From: Proteobacteria bacterium UBA6522
Lineage (GTDB): Bacteria; Pseudomonadota; Gammaproteobacteria; Steroidobacterales; Rariloculaceae
NCBI GenBank assembly: GCA_002434915.1
Contig: DJLG01000184.1
Coordinates: 15,583 to 25,251, forward strand
Length of the DNA: 9,669 bases
Direction of reading: 5' to 3'
Both the position numbers and the translations under genes were made by a program. The notes under the pieces were generated by a model. It was not told the DNA's origin, ran no database searches, and saw only the letters and a program-made list of their open reading frames with translations. How positions within the stretch are numbered: position 1 is the first letter of the stretch; every line of letters begins with the position of its first letter. This document shows positions 1 through 7,076 of this stretch, piece by piece.

Positions 1-51
1 ATCTGGATGACCTTCAGATACAGATTCAGAGGTAAATAAATAGCTCGACAT
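1..51 (-). CDS. metK: S-adenosylmethionine synthetase, N-terminal fragment (gene runs off the left edge)
   Basis: Reading the minus strand from the ATG at 49-51 gives 17 residues, MSSYLFTSESVSEGHPD, which is the highly conserved MetK N-terminus (family pattern: YLFTSESVSEGHPDK). MetK makes S-adenosylmethionine from methionine and ATP in the cytosol. The His in SEGHPD belongs to the ATP/methionine-binding motif of the family. A good Shine-Dalgarno, AGGAG (plus-strand 59-63), sits 7 nt upstream of the ATG, which supports this start. The rest of the protein (about 370 residues in the family) lies outside the window. The gene is divergent from trxB. The fragment is short, but this motif is distinctive enough for a firm call. 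Confidence 0.93.
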   Translation of the reverse strand, partial: MSSYLFTSESVSEGHPD

Positions 52-67
52 TGTTTGGCTCCTAGTA

Positions 68-83
68 CTGATTATTTAATCAG
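68..83 (-). promoter_or_regulatory. inverted repeat / possible RNA hairpin just upstream of the metK ribosome binding site
   Basis: CTGATTA (68-74) and TAATCAG (77-83) are perfect 7-nt inverted arms with a 2-nt spacer. In the metK transcript they would fold as a 6-bp stem with a 4-nt loop ending only 4 nt before the AGGAG ribosome binding site at 59-63. It could be a weak translational control element or an operator. The stem is AU-rich and its function is unknown. Confidence 0.35.
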
Positions 84-108
84 ATATCGTCCGTGATCAA
101 AGTTGGTT

Positions 109-120
109 GGCAAGCTTGCC
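109..120. promoter_or_regulatory. perfect 12-bp palindrome, candidate operator
   Basis: GGCAAGCTTGCC is a perfect two-fold palindrome with no spacer. It abuts the TAAAAT sequence (121-126) and lies at the predicted metK transcription start, a common position for a dimeric repressor site. It does not match the MetJ box (AGACGTCT repeats), and I cannot assign a regulator. It may be chance. Confidence 0.3.
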
Positions 121-203
121 TAAAATCATTATCACAAGCAAATGAAACCTGACTTGATGCGCCCAGTGAACTACCATATGCACCTCAAGGAGAAACTGCT
201 GCA

Positions 204-1145
204 ATGGAACATCACCAATTAATAATTTTAGGATCTGGCCCCGCGGGTTATACAGCAGCTGTATATGCAGCGCGGGCCGCGTTAAAGCCAGTCATCATTA
301 CTGGTATCGAAGTAGGTGGTCAAATGACTACTACTACCGATGTTGATAACTGGCCAGGCGATAATAATGGAGTTCAAGGCCCCGATCTCATGGATCGAAT
401 GAAACTACATGCTGAAAAGTTTGGGACTCAGCTGATTTATGACCATATAAATAAAGTCAAATTAGAGGAAAGGCCATTTCAACTAATCGGCGATGGCGGC
501 GAATACTCATGTGACGCACTTATTATTTCTACGGGAGCTTCTGCAAAATACCTAGGGTTGCCATCAGAAGAGGCATACAAAGGCAAGGGGGTTTCTGCTT
601 GCGCTACTTGTGACGGTTTTTTCTTTAAAAACCAGCCTGTTGCTGTTATTGGAGGTGGCAATACAGCTGTTGAGGAAGCGCTCTACCTATCTAACATCGC
701 TTCGCAAGTCAATGTTGTACATCGTCGAGATAAATTCCGATCAGAAAAAATACTGAGCAATCGTCTTATTGAGAAAGCAGATAATGCCAATGTAAGTATC
801 CACTGGAATAATGTACTAGATGAAGTGCTTGGCGATGAAAATGGAGTCACCGGGATACGGTTAAAAAATGCCGGATCAGAAAAAACAAAAGAAGTAGCTG
901 TTCAAGGCGTATTTATCGCCATTGGTCATCAACCGAATACAGATATTTTTAATGGGCAATTAGAGATGGATGGTGGGTACATCTTACTTCATCCCCAGCA
1001 AGCTGGTATGGCAACAGCCACTAGCATTAAAGGTGTATTTGCTGCAGGAGACGTTGCTGATTCTACCTATCGACAAGCAATCACATCTGCAGGATCTGGC
1101 TGTATGGCAGCACTGGATGCAGAAAAGTATTTAGCTGAAAGCTAA
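204..1145 (+). CDS. trxB: thioredoxin reductase (NADPH)
   Basis: TrxB is a cytosolic FAD-dependent homodimer that uses NADPH to reduce thioredoxin. At 313 residues it is close to the usual 310-325 (E. coli about 321). The N-terminal FAD-binding Rossmann motif GSGPAG is at residues 10-15. The redox-active CATC is at 133-136 (Cys133, Cys136) in ACATCDGFF, typical of low-molecular-weight bacterial reductases. The NADPH-binding GGGNTA is at 150-155, and the 2'-phosphate-binding HRRDKFR at 173-179. The C-terminal FAD motif AGDVAD is at 281-286. All key residues are present. The ATG at 204 follows AAGGAG at 187-192, and nearby upstream ATGs (142, 157, 178) are out of frame. It is divergent from metK and convergent with the Kdo transferase gene, with only 8 nt between stop codons. 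It looks like a typical gammaproteobacterial TrxB. Confidence 0.97.
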   Translation: MEHHQLIILGSGPAGYTAAVYAARAALKPVIITGIEVGGQMTTTTDVDNWPGDNNGVQGPDLMDRMKLHAEKFGTQLIYDHINKVKLEERPFQLIGDGGEYSCDALIISTGASAKYLGLPSEEAYKGKGVSACATCDGFFFKNQPVAVIGGGNTAVEEALYLSNIASQVNVVHRRDKFRSEKILSNRLIEKADNANVSIHWNNVLDEVLGDENGVTGIRLKNAGSEKTKEVAVQGVFIAIGHQPNTDIFNGQLEMDGGYILLHPQQAGMATATSIKGVFAAGDVADSTYRQAITSAGSGCMAALDAEKYLAES

Positions 1146-1160
1146 TTAATTTGTTAATTA
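1143..1160. terminator. short AT-only inverted repeat spanning both convergent stop codons
   Basis: TAATTAA (1143-1149) and TTAATTA (1154-1160) are perfect inverted arms around a TTTG loop. The arms contain the TAA stop of trxB and the TAA stop of the convergent Kdo transferase gene. With only 8 nt between genes, this is the only candidate for a shared bidirectional terminator. The stem is seven A-T pairs with no GC and no long T tract, so it would be weak, and it may simply reflect two TAA stops in AT-rich DNA. Confidence 0.25.
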
Positions 1161-3760
1161 AACCTATTGTTTGAGTGGTTTTCTGATTTCGCCTGTAAAG
1201 TGCTGTCGATTAACTTCAGAGTCTGTGCTAGTGAACCACTATTCTCACTAACAAGCCTCCGAGCAGAATCGCCTGCCTCTTTACGAGCTGATGGGCTTTC
1301 AATATAAGTTGACACTGCTTCTACAAGGTCTCTCGTATTATCTACTTGATAACCCGCATTTCTTTCTATAACCATGGCGCTCAATTCATTTAAATGAAAC
1401 ATATGTGGTCCAAAAATCACTGGTACACCCACTGCACAGGCCTCCAATAAGTTATGCCCACCAATCGGCACTAGGCTTCCGCCAATAATGGCTACATCTG
1501 ATGCCACATAGAGTTTTTGTAACTCTCCCATAGTATCCCCTACCAACACATCAGTATTAGATGTTAGCTCTCCTTTATGAGTACTCCGGCACACCACGTT
1601 ATACCCAGCTTTCCTACAAAGTTTAGTAACCGAAGTAAATCTTTCTGGATGTCTTGGAACAATCACCAATAGAGTTTGTGGATATTTTTTCTTAAGTCTA
1701 TTAAATGCATCCAATACGCGCCTCTCTTCCCCACGGTGTGTACTTGCGGCAATCAACACAAAGCGATCTTGTCCCCAGCTCTCCCGAATACAAAGCCCCT
1801 CTTGTACTAAAAGTTCTGGCACCGGCAAATCGAACTTAAGATTTCCTGTAATATGGATGAGACGCCTAGAAACGCCAAGCTTCTCAAGCTCTAGAGCATC
1901 ATTTTTAGTTTGTACGCAAAGAATATCTGCATTTTCAAGCATTGCATTACTAGTTATCGGAACCCTCCTATAGCCCCGAATTGAGGCAGGAGAAACTCGA
2001 ACATTCACCAAGAGAAGCGGGATTTTCCTACGACGACATTCGCCAAAAAGATTTGGCCAAAATTCAGTCTCAGCGACTACAACAAAATCTGGATTCACTC
2101 TATCCATGAAACGCTGCACTGCCATTGGCAGGTCATAAGGCACATATGAATGACTGACCTGGTCTCCAAATAGCTCCTGAACCTGAGAAGAACCAGTTGG
2201 AGTGGCCGTAGTAATCAATATCCTATGGCTAGGATATTTTTTTACTAGCGATTTCACTAGTTCATAAATACCCCGAACCTCACCGACTGAAACAGCATGC
2301 ACCCACACGGTCTTCTCATATTGCATTGGGGTTATATATCCGAATCGTTCTGGCCATCGATACCAGTACGCCGGATAACGCATTCCTCGCCAAACTAGAG
2401 CAAGCAATGCATAGGGCAGGAGAAAGTAAATAACTATTGACCATATCGTAAACTGAGCTGGATCTGGCCTTATACAAGTTTTCTCAAGCAGAGGAGTAAG
2501 TAAACTATAGTTACGGTCGGTAACCCCCTTGTTTTTTAGGATTACATCACGAGCACGTTGACCCATTCGTTGCCTTTTATGCTTGTTAATCAATAACTCA
2601 TCTAGCACCTTGTTTAACTGCTTTTGGTCAGAAACCTGGATTCCAGCTTCTGCTGCAAGCAGCTCGAGAACCGTATCTTGAAAACTAAAGTTGTAGGGCC
2701 CAAAAAGGACTGGAACACCGAGCACTGCGGGCTCTATTATATTATGCCCTCCCTTTTTTTGGCCTCTATAAAAGAGACTACCTCCCACAAAAGCTATGTT
2801 AGCTATTGAATAAAGCGTCCTTAACTCACCAATAGTGTCAACGATAAGAATATCTTGCTGGTCCATAACGAAACATTTAGTTTTATCTAATTCTGACTTT
2901 CGAACTGCACATAAACCCTTGCTTTTAAGGTAGTTCTCAATCTGCTCTACATCCGTCGGATAACGAGGCACAATAATCAAAGATATATTGTTATGTTCAC
3001 TTGATAGATTCTGGAAAGTTTCGATGAGCACATCATTTTCTTTATCATGCAGGCTCCCACCAATAATGATTCGGTCTTCCTTTGAGTAACCCAGACTTTC
3101 CCGAATATTTGATGGCTCAATTTCATTGATTGATTCGATCAGATCATATTTCATGTTTCCTGTCACATGAATTTTTTCGGCTGGAAAACCAAGTTTCGAG
3201 AATCGAGACGCATACTGTTGGTTTTGTACGGCAATTACAGAAACATGCTGCAACAGCATAGGAATAAGACGAGTGATAGAGTGAAGTCTGTATGATCGCT
3301 CAGATAACTTTCCATTAAGAACTACAAGCTGAACTCTTCTGGTTTTTGCAGCTAAAATAAAATTTGGCCATAGGTCCGACTCAACAATTATTACTAACCG
3401 AGGATTAAATCTACTCAAAAATCTGTGAACTATAAAACTAAGGTCTAATGGAAAAAATAAAACTCTATGCTCTGGATAAGTCTTCTTGGCTGCTGCATAA
3501 CCAGTTGCAGAATAAGCGCTAATAACCAAGGGAACATCAGGAAAATCTTTTTCAAGACGATTCACCAACGACCGAAGTAAGGAAACCTCGCCAACCGAAG
3601 AACCATGTAACCAGATAGCTCCTATCGAAGGTGGTGGTAAGCTGAACCCTAGGCGACTCAGGATACTGCGCCAATCCCCTCGAACTACAACCTTATGTAT
3701 AACCCAAGGTAGCATAACCAGGAAAGATAAAAGATATCCAAAATTCAGCAGTAGACTCAT
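1154..3760 (-). CDS. tandem (two-domain) 3-deoxy-D-manno-octulosonic acid transferase, KdtA-KdtA fusion
   Basis: WaaA/KdtA (GT30) transfers Kdo from CMP-Kdo to lipid A precursor at the inner membrane. Normal length is about 420-435 residues; this frame has 868 and contains the enzyme twice. Module 1 (about 1-430) has a hydrophobic anchor at 3-20, HGSSVGEV at 52-59 (catalytic-type Glu58), ESDLWPN at 128-134 (Glu128), DTIGEL at 308-313 and GGS...GGHNIIEP at 326-344. Module 2 (about 437-868) has its own anchor at 440-457, HAVSVGEV at 488-495 (Glu494), ETEFWPN at 564-570 (Glu564), GDTMGEL at 741-747 and GGSLVPIGGHNLLE at 760-773. Both modules therefore look catalytically intact. They are clearly diverged: module 2 resembles ordinary proteobacterial WaaA, while module 1 is closer to my memory of planctomycete-like forms. 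No ATG, GTG or TTG occurs at the junction, so this reads as one polypeptide. The start has only a weak AGGG 11 nt upstream. The maoC-like gene lies 69 nt upstream on the same strand. Confidence 0.92.
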   Translation of the reverse strand: MSLLLNFGYLLSFLVMLPWVIHKVVVRGDWRSILSRLGFSLPPPSIGAIWLHGSSVGEVSLLRSLVNRLEKDFPDVPLVISAYSATGYAAAKKTYPEHRVLFFPLDLSFIVHRFLSRFNPRLVIIVESDLWPNFILAAKTRRVQLVVLNGKLSERSYRLHSITRLIPMLLQHVSVIAVQNQQYASRFSKLGFPAEKIHVTGNMKYDLIESINEIEPSNIRESLGYSKEDRIIIGGSLHDKENDVLIETFQNLSSEHNNISLIIVPRYPTDVEQIENYLKSKGLCAVRKSELDKTKCFVMDQQDILIVDTIGELRTLYSIANIAFVGGSLFYRGQKKGGHNIIEPAVLGVPVLFGPYNFSFQDTVLELLAAEAGIQVSDQKQLNKVLDELLINKHKRQRMGQRARDVILKNKGVTDRNYSLLTPLLEKTCIRPDPAQFTIWSIVIYFLLPYALLALVWRGMRYPAYWYRWPERFGYITPMQYEKTVWVHAVSVGEVRGIYELVKSLVKKYPSHRILITTATPTGSSQVQELFGDQVSHSYVPYDLPMAVQRFMDRVNPDFVVVAETEFWPNLFGECRRRKIPLLLVNVRVSPASIRGYRRVPITSNAMLENADILCVQTKNDALELEKLGVSRRLIHITGNLKFDLPVPELLVQEGLCIRESWGQDRFVLIAASTHRGEERRVLDAFNRLKKKYPQTLLVIVPRHPERFTSVTKLCRKAGYNVVCRSTHKGELTSNTDVLVGDTMGELQKLYVASDVAIIGGSLVPIGGHNLLEACAVGVPVIFGPHMFHLNELSAMVIERNAGYQVDNTRDLVEAVSTYIESPSARKEAGDSARRLVSENSGSLAQTLKLIDSTLQAKSENHSNNRFN

Positions 3761-3829
3761 CTTGGGATACGCCCTAAAAGAAAATCATCAAATTGACTGT
3801 ACTTTAAAGTCATTAAATAATTCTTATAA

Positions 3830-4285
3830 CTAAGAAAAATGCATTGTTAGCCATTCTGCAACAAGCGCAGGTTTAGACTTGCCTTCTACTTCTATAGTGA
3901 TTTTTGCCTTGACTAAAATCTGCCCTGAACGCTCCTTCGCATCTTTGAGCATGACCACAGCACGAACCCGACCATCTGCTTTGACCGGAGTAGCAAAACG
4001 CACACGATCAAAACCATAGTTGATCACCATCCTTACTCCCTCAATAGCTGGAACAAAATTTTCACAAAGATGGACAATTAATGAGAGCGTTAACATTCCA
4101 TGCACAATAGTTCCACCAAATGGAGAGTCTGCAGCTCGTGCCGGATCTACATGAATAAATTGTCGGTCTTCGGTTACATCAGCGAACTTATTAATACGGT
4201 CTTGATCAAACTGAAACCAGTCAGACGTTCCTAACTCTTGACCAACTAGACCAAAAAGCTCTTCTCGTGTCAGATTTTCAGACAT
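3830..4285 (-). CDS. MaoC-family (R)-specific enoyl-CoA hydratase-like protein (Rv0130/NodN-like)
   Basis: This is a 151-residue single hot-dog fold protein. The hydratase-2 motif is clear: FADVTED at 34-40, FIHVDP at 43-48, then an A-rich segment, FGG and IVHGM at 60-64. The catalytic pair of the family, Asp and His five residues apart, is Asp40 and His45. The residue before Asp40 is Glu where most members have Gly (TGD), a mild deviation. Length and sequence, including the later INYGFDRVRF and VEGKSKPA segments, match the mycobacterial Rv0130 type as I remember it. That type hydrates 2-enoyl-CoA to (R)-3-hydroxyacyl-CoA. The natural substrate here is unknown. A GGAG (plus-strand 4293-4296) lies 8 nt before the ATG. 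The gene is divergent from rimO and lies 69 nt upstream of the Kdo transferase gene, so the two may be co-transcribed, with no obvious functional link. Confidence 0.88.
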   Translation of the reverse strand: MSENLTREELFGLVGQELGTSDWFQFDQDRINKFADVTEDRQFIHVDPARAADSPFGGTIVHGMLTLSLIVHLCENFVPAIEGVRMVINYGFDRVRFATPVKADGRVRAVVMLKDAKERSGQILVKAKITIEVEGKSKPALVAEWLTMHFS

Positions 4286-4489
4286 TTGAAATCTCCATTT
4301 ATTCCTAGCTAGAACTTAAACCCCTATATTCCAAACCATAATTGCTTTTATACTCATACCTTATCGCAGTCTTTCAACAAACCATCTCTTAATTCAGAAA
4401 AAACACCTAAATTATGTTATGTGATCTACCATTAATTAAAAGAAAAGCATATCCAATGGATCAACTACACGCGAGATAAGCTTCTATAT
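4286..4489. promoter_or_regulatory. divergent maoC-like / rimO intergenic region
   Basis: This 204-nt AT-rich spacer carries the promoters of two divergent units. For the minus-strand gene a sigma-70-like pair is visible: TTGAAA (plus-strand 4372-4377) and TATAAA (4347-4352). Their 19-nt spacing is slightly long; reading the -10 as GTATAA gives 18. For rimO no convincing pair is seen. TATGTT around 4414 could be a -10 with a poor -35. The ribosome binding site for rimO is also weak (GAGATAAG, 4473-4480). I see no tRNA, repeat array, small reading frame or strong hairpin here. Confidence 0.35.
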
Positions 4490-5794
4490 ATGACTCAAAA
4501 TACTCGTATCGGCTTCATAAGCCTAGGTTGTCCAAAAGCATTAGTCGACTCAGAACAAATTTTGACTCGTCTTCAGTCAGAGGGATATACAACCACTGCA
4601 AAATATTCTGAAGCAGATTTGGTTGTTGTAAATACCTGTGGATTTTTGGATTCTGCCAGAAAAGAATCATTAGAGGCGATTGGAGAAGCAATGACAAAAA
4701 ACGGTCAAGTCATTGTAACAGGATGCTTAGGAGCAGAAGCTGAATTGATTCGGCATGCGCACCCAGATGTTATAGCGATTACAGGACCAAACCAACATGA
4801 AAATGTAGTAGCTGCGATACATGATGTATTACCACCAAAGCATGACCCATTTTTAGACTTAGTTCCTGCACAAGGCATAAAGCTTACCCCGCGGCACTAT
4901 GCATATCTTAAAATTTCCGAGGGATGCAACCATCGTTGTAGCTTTTGTATTATTCCTCAACTAAGAGGTTCACTTGTTAGCAGACCAGTAAGTGACGTTT
5001 TAAGTGAAGCAGAAACTCTAGTGAATGCTGGCGTACAAGAATTACTAATAATTTCTCAGGACACAAGCGCTTATGGTGTTGATACCCGTTACGCTCCTTC
5101 ACAGTGGAAAGAAAGGGAAATACCAGCGCGCCTTGAAGATCTTTGCATGGCTTTAGGTGAGCTTGGTGTTTGGATTCGGCTTCACTATGTCTACCCTTAC
5201 CCTCATGTAGACAATTTGATCCCACTTATCCAGGAAGAAAAAATACTTCCCTACCTAGATGTGCCTTTTCAACATGCAAGCCAAAAAATATTAAAATCCA
5301 TGAAACGACCTGCTGCTGAGGCAAAAACTCTTGATAGAATATACAACTGGCGCAAACAAATACCTGATTTAACTATTCGCTCAACATTTATAGTTGGATT
5401 TCCTGGTGAAACCGAAGAGGATTTTGACTATCTATTAGAATGGCTAAATGAAGCTCAACTTGATCGAATCGGTTGTTTTAAATATGAAGCAGTCAGTGGC
5501 GCAACTGCAAACCAACTCCCTGGGGCTGTTCCGGAAGAAATAAAAACTGAACGCTGGCATAAACTCATGGCTCTTCAAAAAGAGATAAGCGAAAAACGAC
5601 TACAAGAAAAAGTAGGTCAAAAAATCCAAGTGATTGTAGATGAAGTTAATCAAGATCATATCATTGGACGTTCCAAAGGGGATGCTCCTGAAATAGATGG
5701 AAACGTATTTCTACCTAATACTAAATTTAAAATCGGAGATATCGTTAATGCCCAAGTTATATCTTCTGACTCCTATGATCTTTGGGCAGAATGA
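4490..5794 (+). CDS. rimO: ribosomal protein S12 methylthiotransferase RimO
   Basis: RimO is a radical-SAM enzyme that methylthiolates a conserved aspartate (Asp88/89) of ribosomal protein S12 (RpsL). The protein has 434 residues (E. coli 441). The N-terminal UPF0004 (methylthiotransferase) domain has its three cluster-binding cysteines: Cys14 in SLGCPKALVDSE, Cys50 in VVNTCGF and Cys79 in VTGCLGAE. The SLGCPK start and the GFLDSAR stretch are RimO-like rather than MiaB-like. The radical-SAM CxxxCxxC motif is Cys146-Cys150-Cys153 in EGCNHRCSFC. Later segments include STFIVGFPGET, typical of this enzyme class, and a C-terminal TRAM domain (roughly 370-434) that binds substrate. No key residue is missing. 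The ATG at 490 nt past position 4000 has a weak Shine-Dalgarno. The DUF1015 gene starts 16 nt after the stop, so they probably share a transcript. Confidence 0.96.
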   Translation: MTQNTRIGFISLGCPKALVDSEQILTRLQSEGYTTTAKYSEADLVVVNTCGFLDSARKESLEAIGEAMTKNGQVIVTGCLGAEAELIRHAHPDVIAITGPNQHENVVAAIHDVLPPKHDPFLDLVPAQGIKLTPRHYAYLKISEGCNHRCSFCIIPQLRGSLVSRPVSDVLSEAETLVNAGVQELLIISQDTSAYGVDTRYAPSQWKEREIPARLEDLCMALGELGVWIRLHYVYPYPHVDNLIPLIQEEKILPYLDVPFQHASQKILKSMKRPAAEAKTLDRIYNWRKQIPDLTIRSTFIVGFPGETEEDFDYLLEWLNEAQLDRIGCFKYEAVSGATANQLPGAVPEEIKTERWHKLMALQKEISEKRLQEKVGQKIQVIVDEVNQDHIIGRSKGDAPEIDGNVFLPNTKFKIGDIVNAQVISSDSYDLWAE

Positions 5795-5810
5795 GAACTA
5801 TAATTAGAGC

Positions 5811-7049
5811 ATGAATACTTTAGTTAAACCTTTTTCAGCCCTCCGTCCTAAAACAGAATATGCCTCCACCTTAATAGCTCCACCATATGATGTGGTTAAT
5901 GAGGAAGAGGTTCGAGCTCTTGTTAGCGAAAGTCCAAATAGTTTTCTGTGTGTATCACGTCCAGAAACAGGGTTTCCCATAGGCACTAATCCTAACTCAG
6001 AGGCGATCCATGCAAAGGCCAAGGAAAACCTTGAGCGCCTTAAAAGTCATGGGCTACTTGTTAGAGAAGATACCCCTGCATACTACGTATATAAAATGAA
6101 AATGGGATCTCATGAACAAACTGGTATTGCTCTTACTGCTTCGGTAGATGCATATAACGATAATATCGTTAAAAAACATGAATTTACACGTCCCACTAAA
6201 GAAGATGACCGTACCCAAAACATGCTGAGTCTTAATGCTCAGACTGGCCCAGTACTAAGTGTCTACCGCAACAATAAATCTTTAAAGAACCTGCTGTCAG
6301 ATATAAAAAAAAATACCCCACTATTTGAGGTCAAGGGTCAATATGAAGTAATCCATACTATCTGGCGTATTGAAGATGCAATGACAATTAATATGATCAC
6401 CTCGATTTTTGAAGAGATGCAAAACATCTATATTGCGGATGGGCATCATCGCTCCGCTGCTGCGGCTCGGGTTTCAAACGAATTACGGACTTCAAACACC
6501 TCATCAAGAGAAAGTTTTGACTACTTTTTAACAGTTGTTTTTCCTCAAGACGAGATGCAAATATTTGACTATAACCGCGTCATACGTGATCTGAATGGCT
6601 TATCACCAACTCAAGTTCTAAACCTACTCTCTAAAGACTTCAATATAGAGGCTACTGACAAGCCAATTAAACCAAATGAACCAGGGATGTTTGGTATGTT
6701 CCTTGCTAATCAATGGTATCGACTAATTCTAAACGCTCATCTACTTCCAACTGATAATCCTGTTGCACTTCTTGATGTAAGTCTTCTTCAAGACCGAATT
6801 CTTTCTCCTGTGCTCAATGTTGGAGATCCTAGGACTGATCCACGTCTTGATTTTGTTGGTGGAGTTAGGGGTCTTAAAGAACTTGAAAATCTTGTCAGAA
6901 GCGGAAAATATTCAGCAGCTTTTTCTTTGTATCCCACTACAATGGAGCAACTTATGGCAGTTGCAGACGCGGGAGAAATTATGCCACCAAAATCCACATG
7001 GTTTGAGCCAAAACTAGGGGATGGACTACTAAGCCATGTTCTAGACTAA
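5811..7049 (+). CDS. DUF1015 family protein (function unknown, ParB-like motif)
   Basis: This is a 412-residue soluble protein without signal peptide or membrane segment. It matches the DUF1015 family, whose biochemical role I do not know. Visible family landmarks are APPYDVV at 23-29, KKHEFTRPTKEDDR at 121-134, YIADGHHRSAAA at 207-218 and, near the C-terminus, MPPKSTWFEPK at 391-401 followed by GDGLLSHVLD. The ADGHHR segment resembles the GxHR-type box of ParB/sulfiredoxin-like folds, which in some relatives bind nucleotide; this is inference, not evidence of partitioning activity. The length is normal for the family. The gene starts 16 nt after rimO with only a weak upstream GAG, so translational coupling is plausible. 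In other bacteria this family is often found near serA, but no serA is present here. Confidence 0.85.
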   Translation: MNTLVKPFSALRPKTEYASTLIAPPYDVVNEEEVRALVSESPNSFLCVSRPETGFPIGTNPNSEAIHAKAKENLERLKSHGLLVREDTPAYYVYKMKMGSHEQTGIALTASVDAYNDNIVKKHEFTRPTKEDDRTQNMLSLNAQTGPVLSVYRNNKSLKNLLSDIKKNTPLFEVKGQYEVIHTIWRIEDAMTINMITSIFEEMQNIYIADGHHRSAAAARVSNELRTSNTSSRESFDYFLTVVFPQDEMQIFDYNRVIRDLNGLSPTQVLNLLSKDFNIEATDKPIKPNEPGMFGMFLANQWYRLILNAHLLPTDNPVALLDVSLLQDRILSPVLNVGDPRTDPRLDFVGGVRGLKELENLVRSGKYSAAFSLYPTTMEQLMAVADAGEIMPPKSTWFEPKLGDGLLSHVLD

Positions 7050-7072
7050 AATCTAGTTCGACCTAGTCTTTT
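7043..7072. terminator. weak hairpin between convergent DUF1015 and uvrA-type genes
   Basis: AGACTA (7043-7048) and TAGTCT (7064-7069) are perfect inverted arms, and the plus-strand copy runs into TTTT (7069-7072). An alternative fold pairs AAAA+CTAG (7048-7056) with CTAG+TTTT (7063-7072) around a TTCGAC loop, with a small internal bulge. The hairpin overlaps the DUF1015 stop codon and lies 4 nt beyond the uvrA stop. Its position suits a bidirectional terminator for the convergent genes, but the stem is short and poor in GC. Confidence 0.35.
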
Positions 7073-7076
7073 AAAA

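Larger units (their letters stand above)
52..203. promoter_or_regulatory. divergent metK-trxB intergenic region
   Basis: This 152-nt spacer must hold the promoters of both divergent genes. On the minus strand (towards metK) there is an extended -10-like TGTGATAAT at plus-strand 128-136, without a convincing -35. It would start transcription near 120. On the plus strand, TAAAAT at 121-126 is a possible -10 for trxB, but no well-spaced -35 is visible. The trxB Shine-Dalgarno AAGGAG is at 187-192, 11 nt before the ATG. Two perfect inverted repeats lie inside the region and are listed separately. No open frame continues across it. The promoter assignments are inference by eye. Confidence 0.4.

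Noticed and set aside
52..150. SAM riboswitch in the metK leader
   Set aside because: The predicted leader is only about 70 nt and shows none of the conserved SAM-I or SAM-II core segments I would expect; only simple hairpins are visible.
2430..2490. Two separate kdtA genes joined by a sequencing error
   Set aside because: The frame is continuous through the junction, with no stop and no ATG/GTG/TTG or ribosome binding site for a second gene near residues 415-450. The modules are also too diverged for a collapsed repeat.
3801..3810. ACTTTAAAGT palindrome between the maoC-like gene and the Kdo transferase gene as a terminator
   Set aside because: A 10-bp AT-rich palindrome with no loop, no GC stem and no following T tract on the coding strand. 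It could be chance and does not support a transcript end.
4515..5225. Minus-strand frames opposite rimO, and others opposite trxB (479-661), DUF1015 (5804-6022, 6788-6997) and the Kdo transferase (2624-2809)
   Set aside because: These are shadows of strongly conserved genes with no ribosome binding sites or recognisable domains.
4490..5794. MiaB (tRNA methylthiotransferase) instead of RimO
   Set aside because: The SLGCPKALVDSE start, the GFLDSAR segment and the 434-residue length fit RimO; the MiaB-type N-terminal pattern (TxGCQMNxxDS) is absent.
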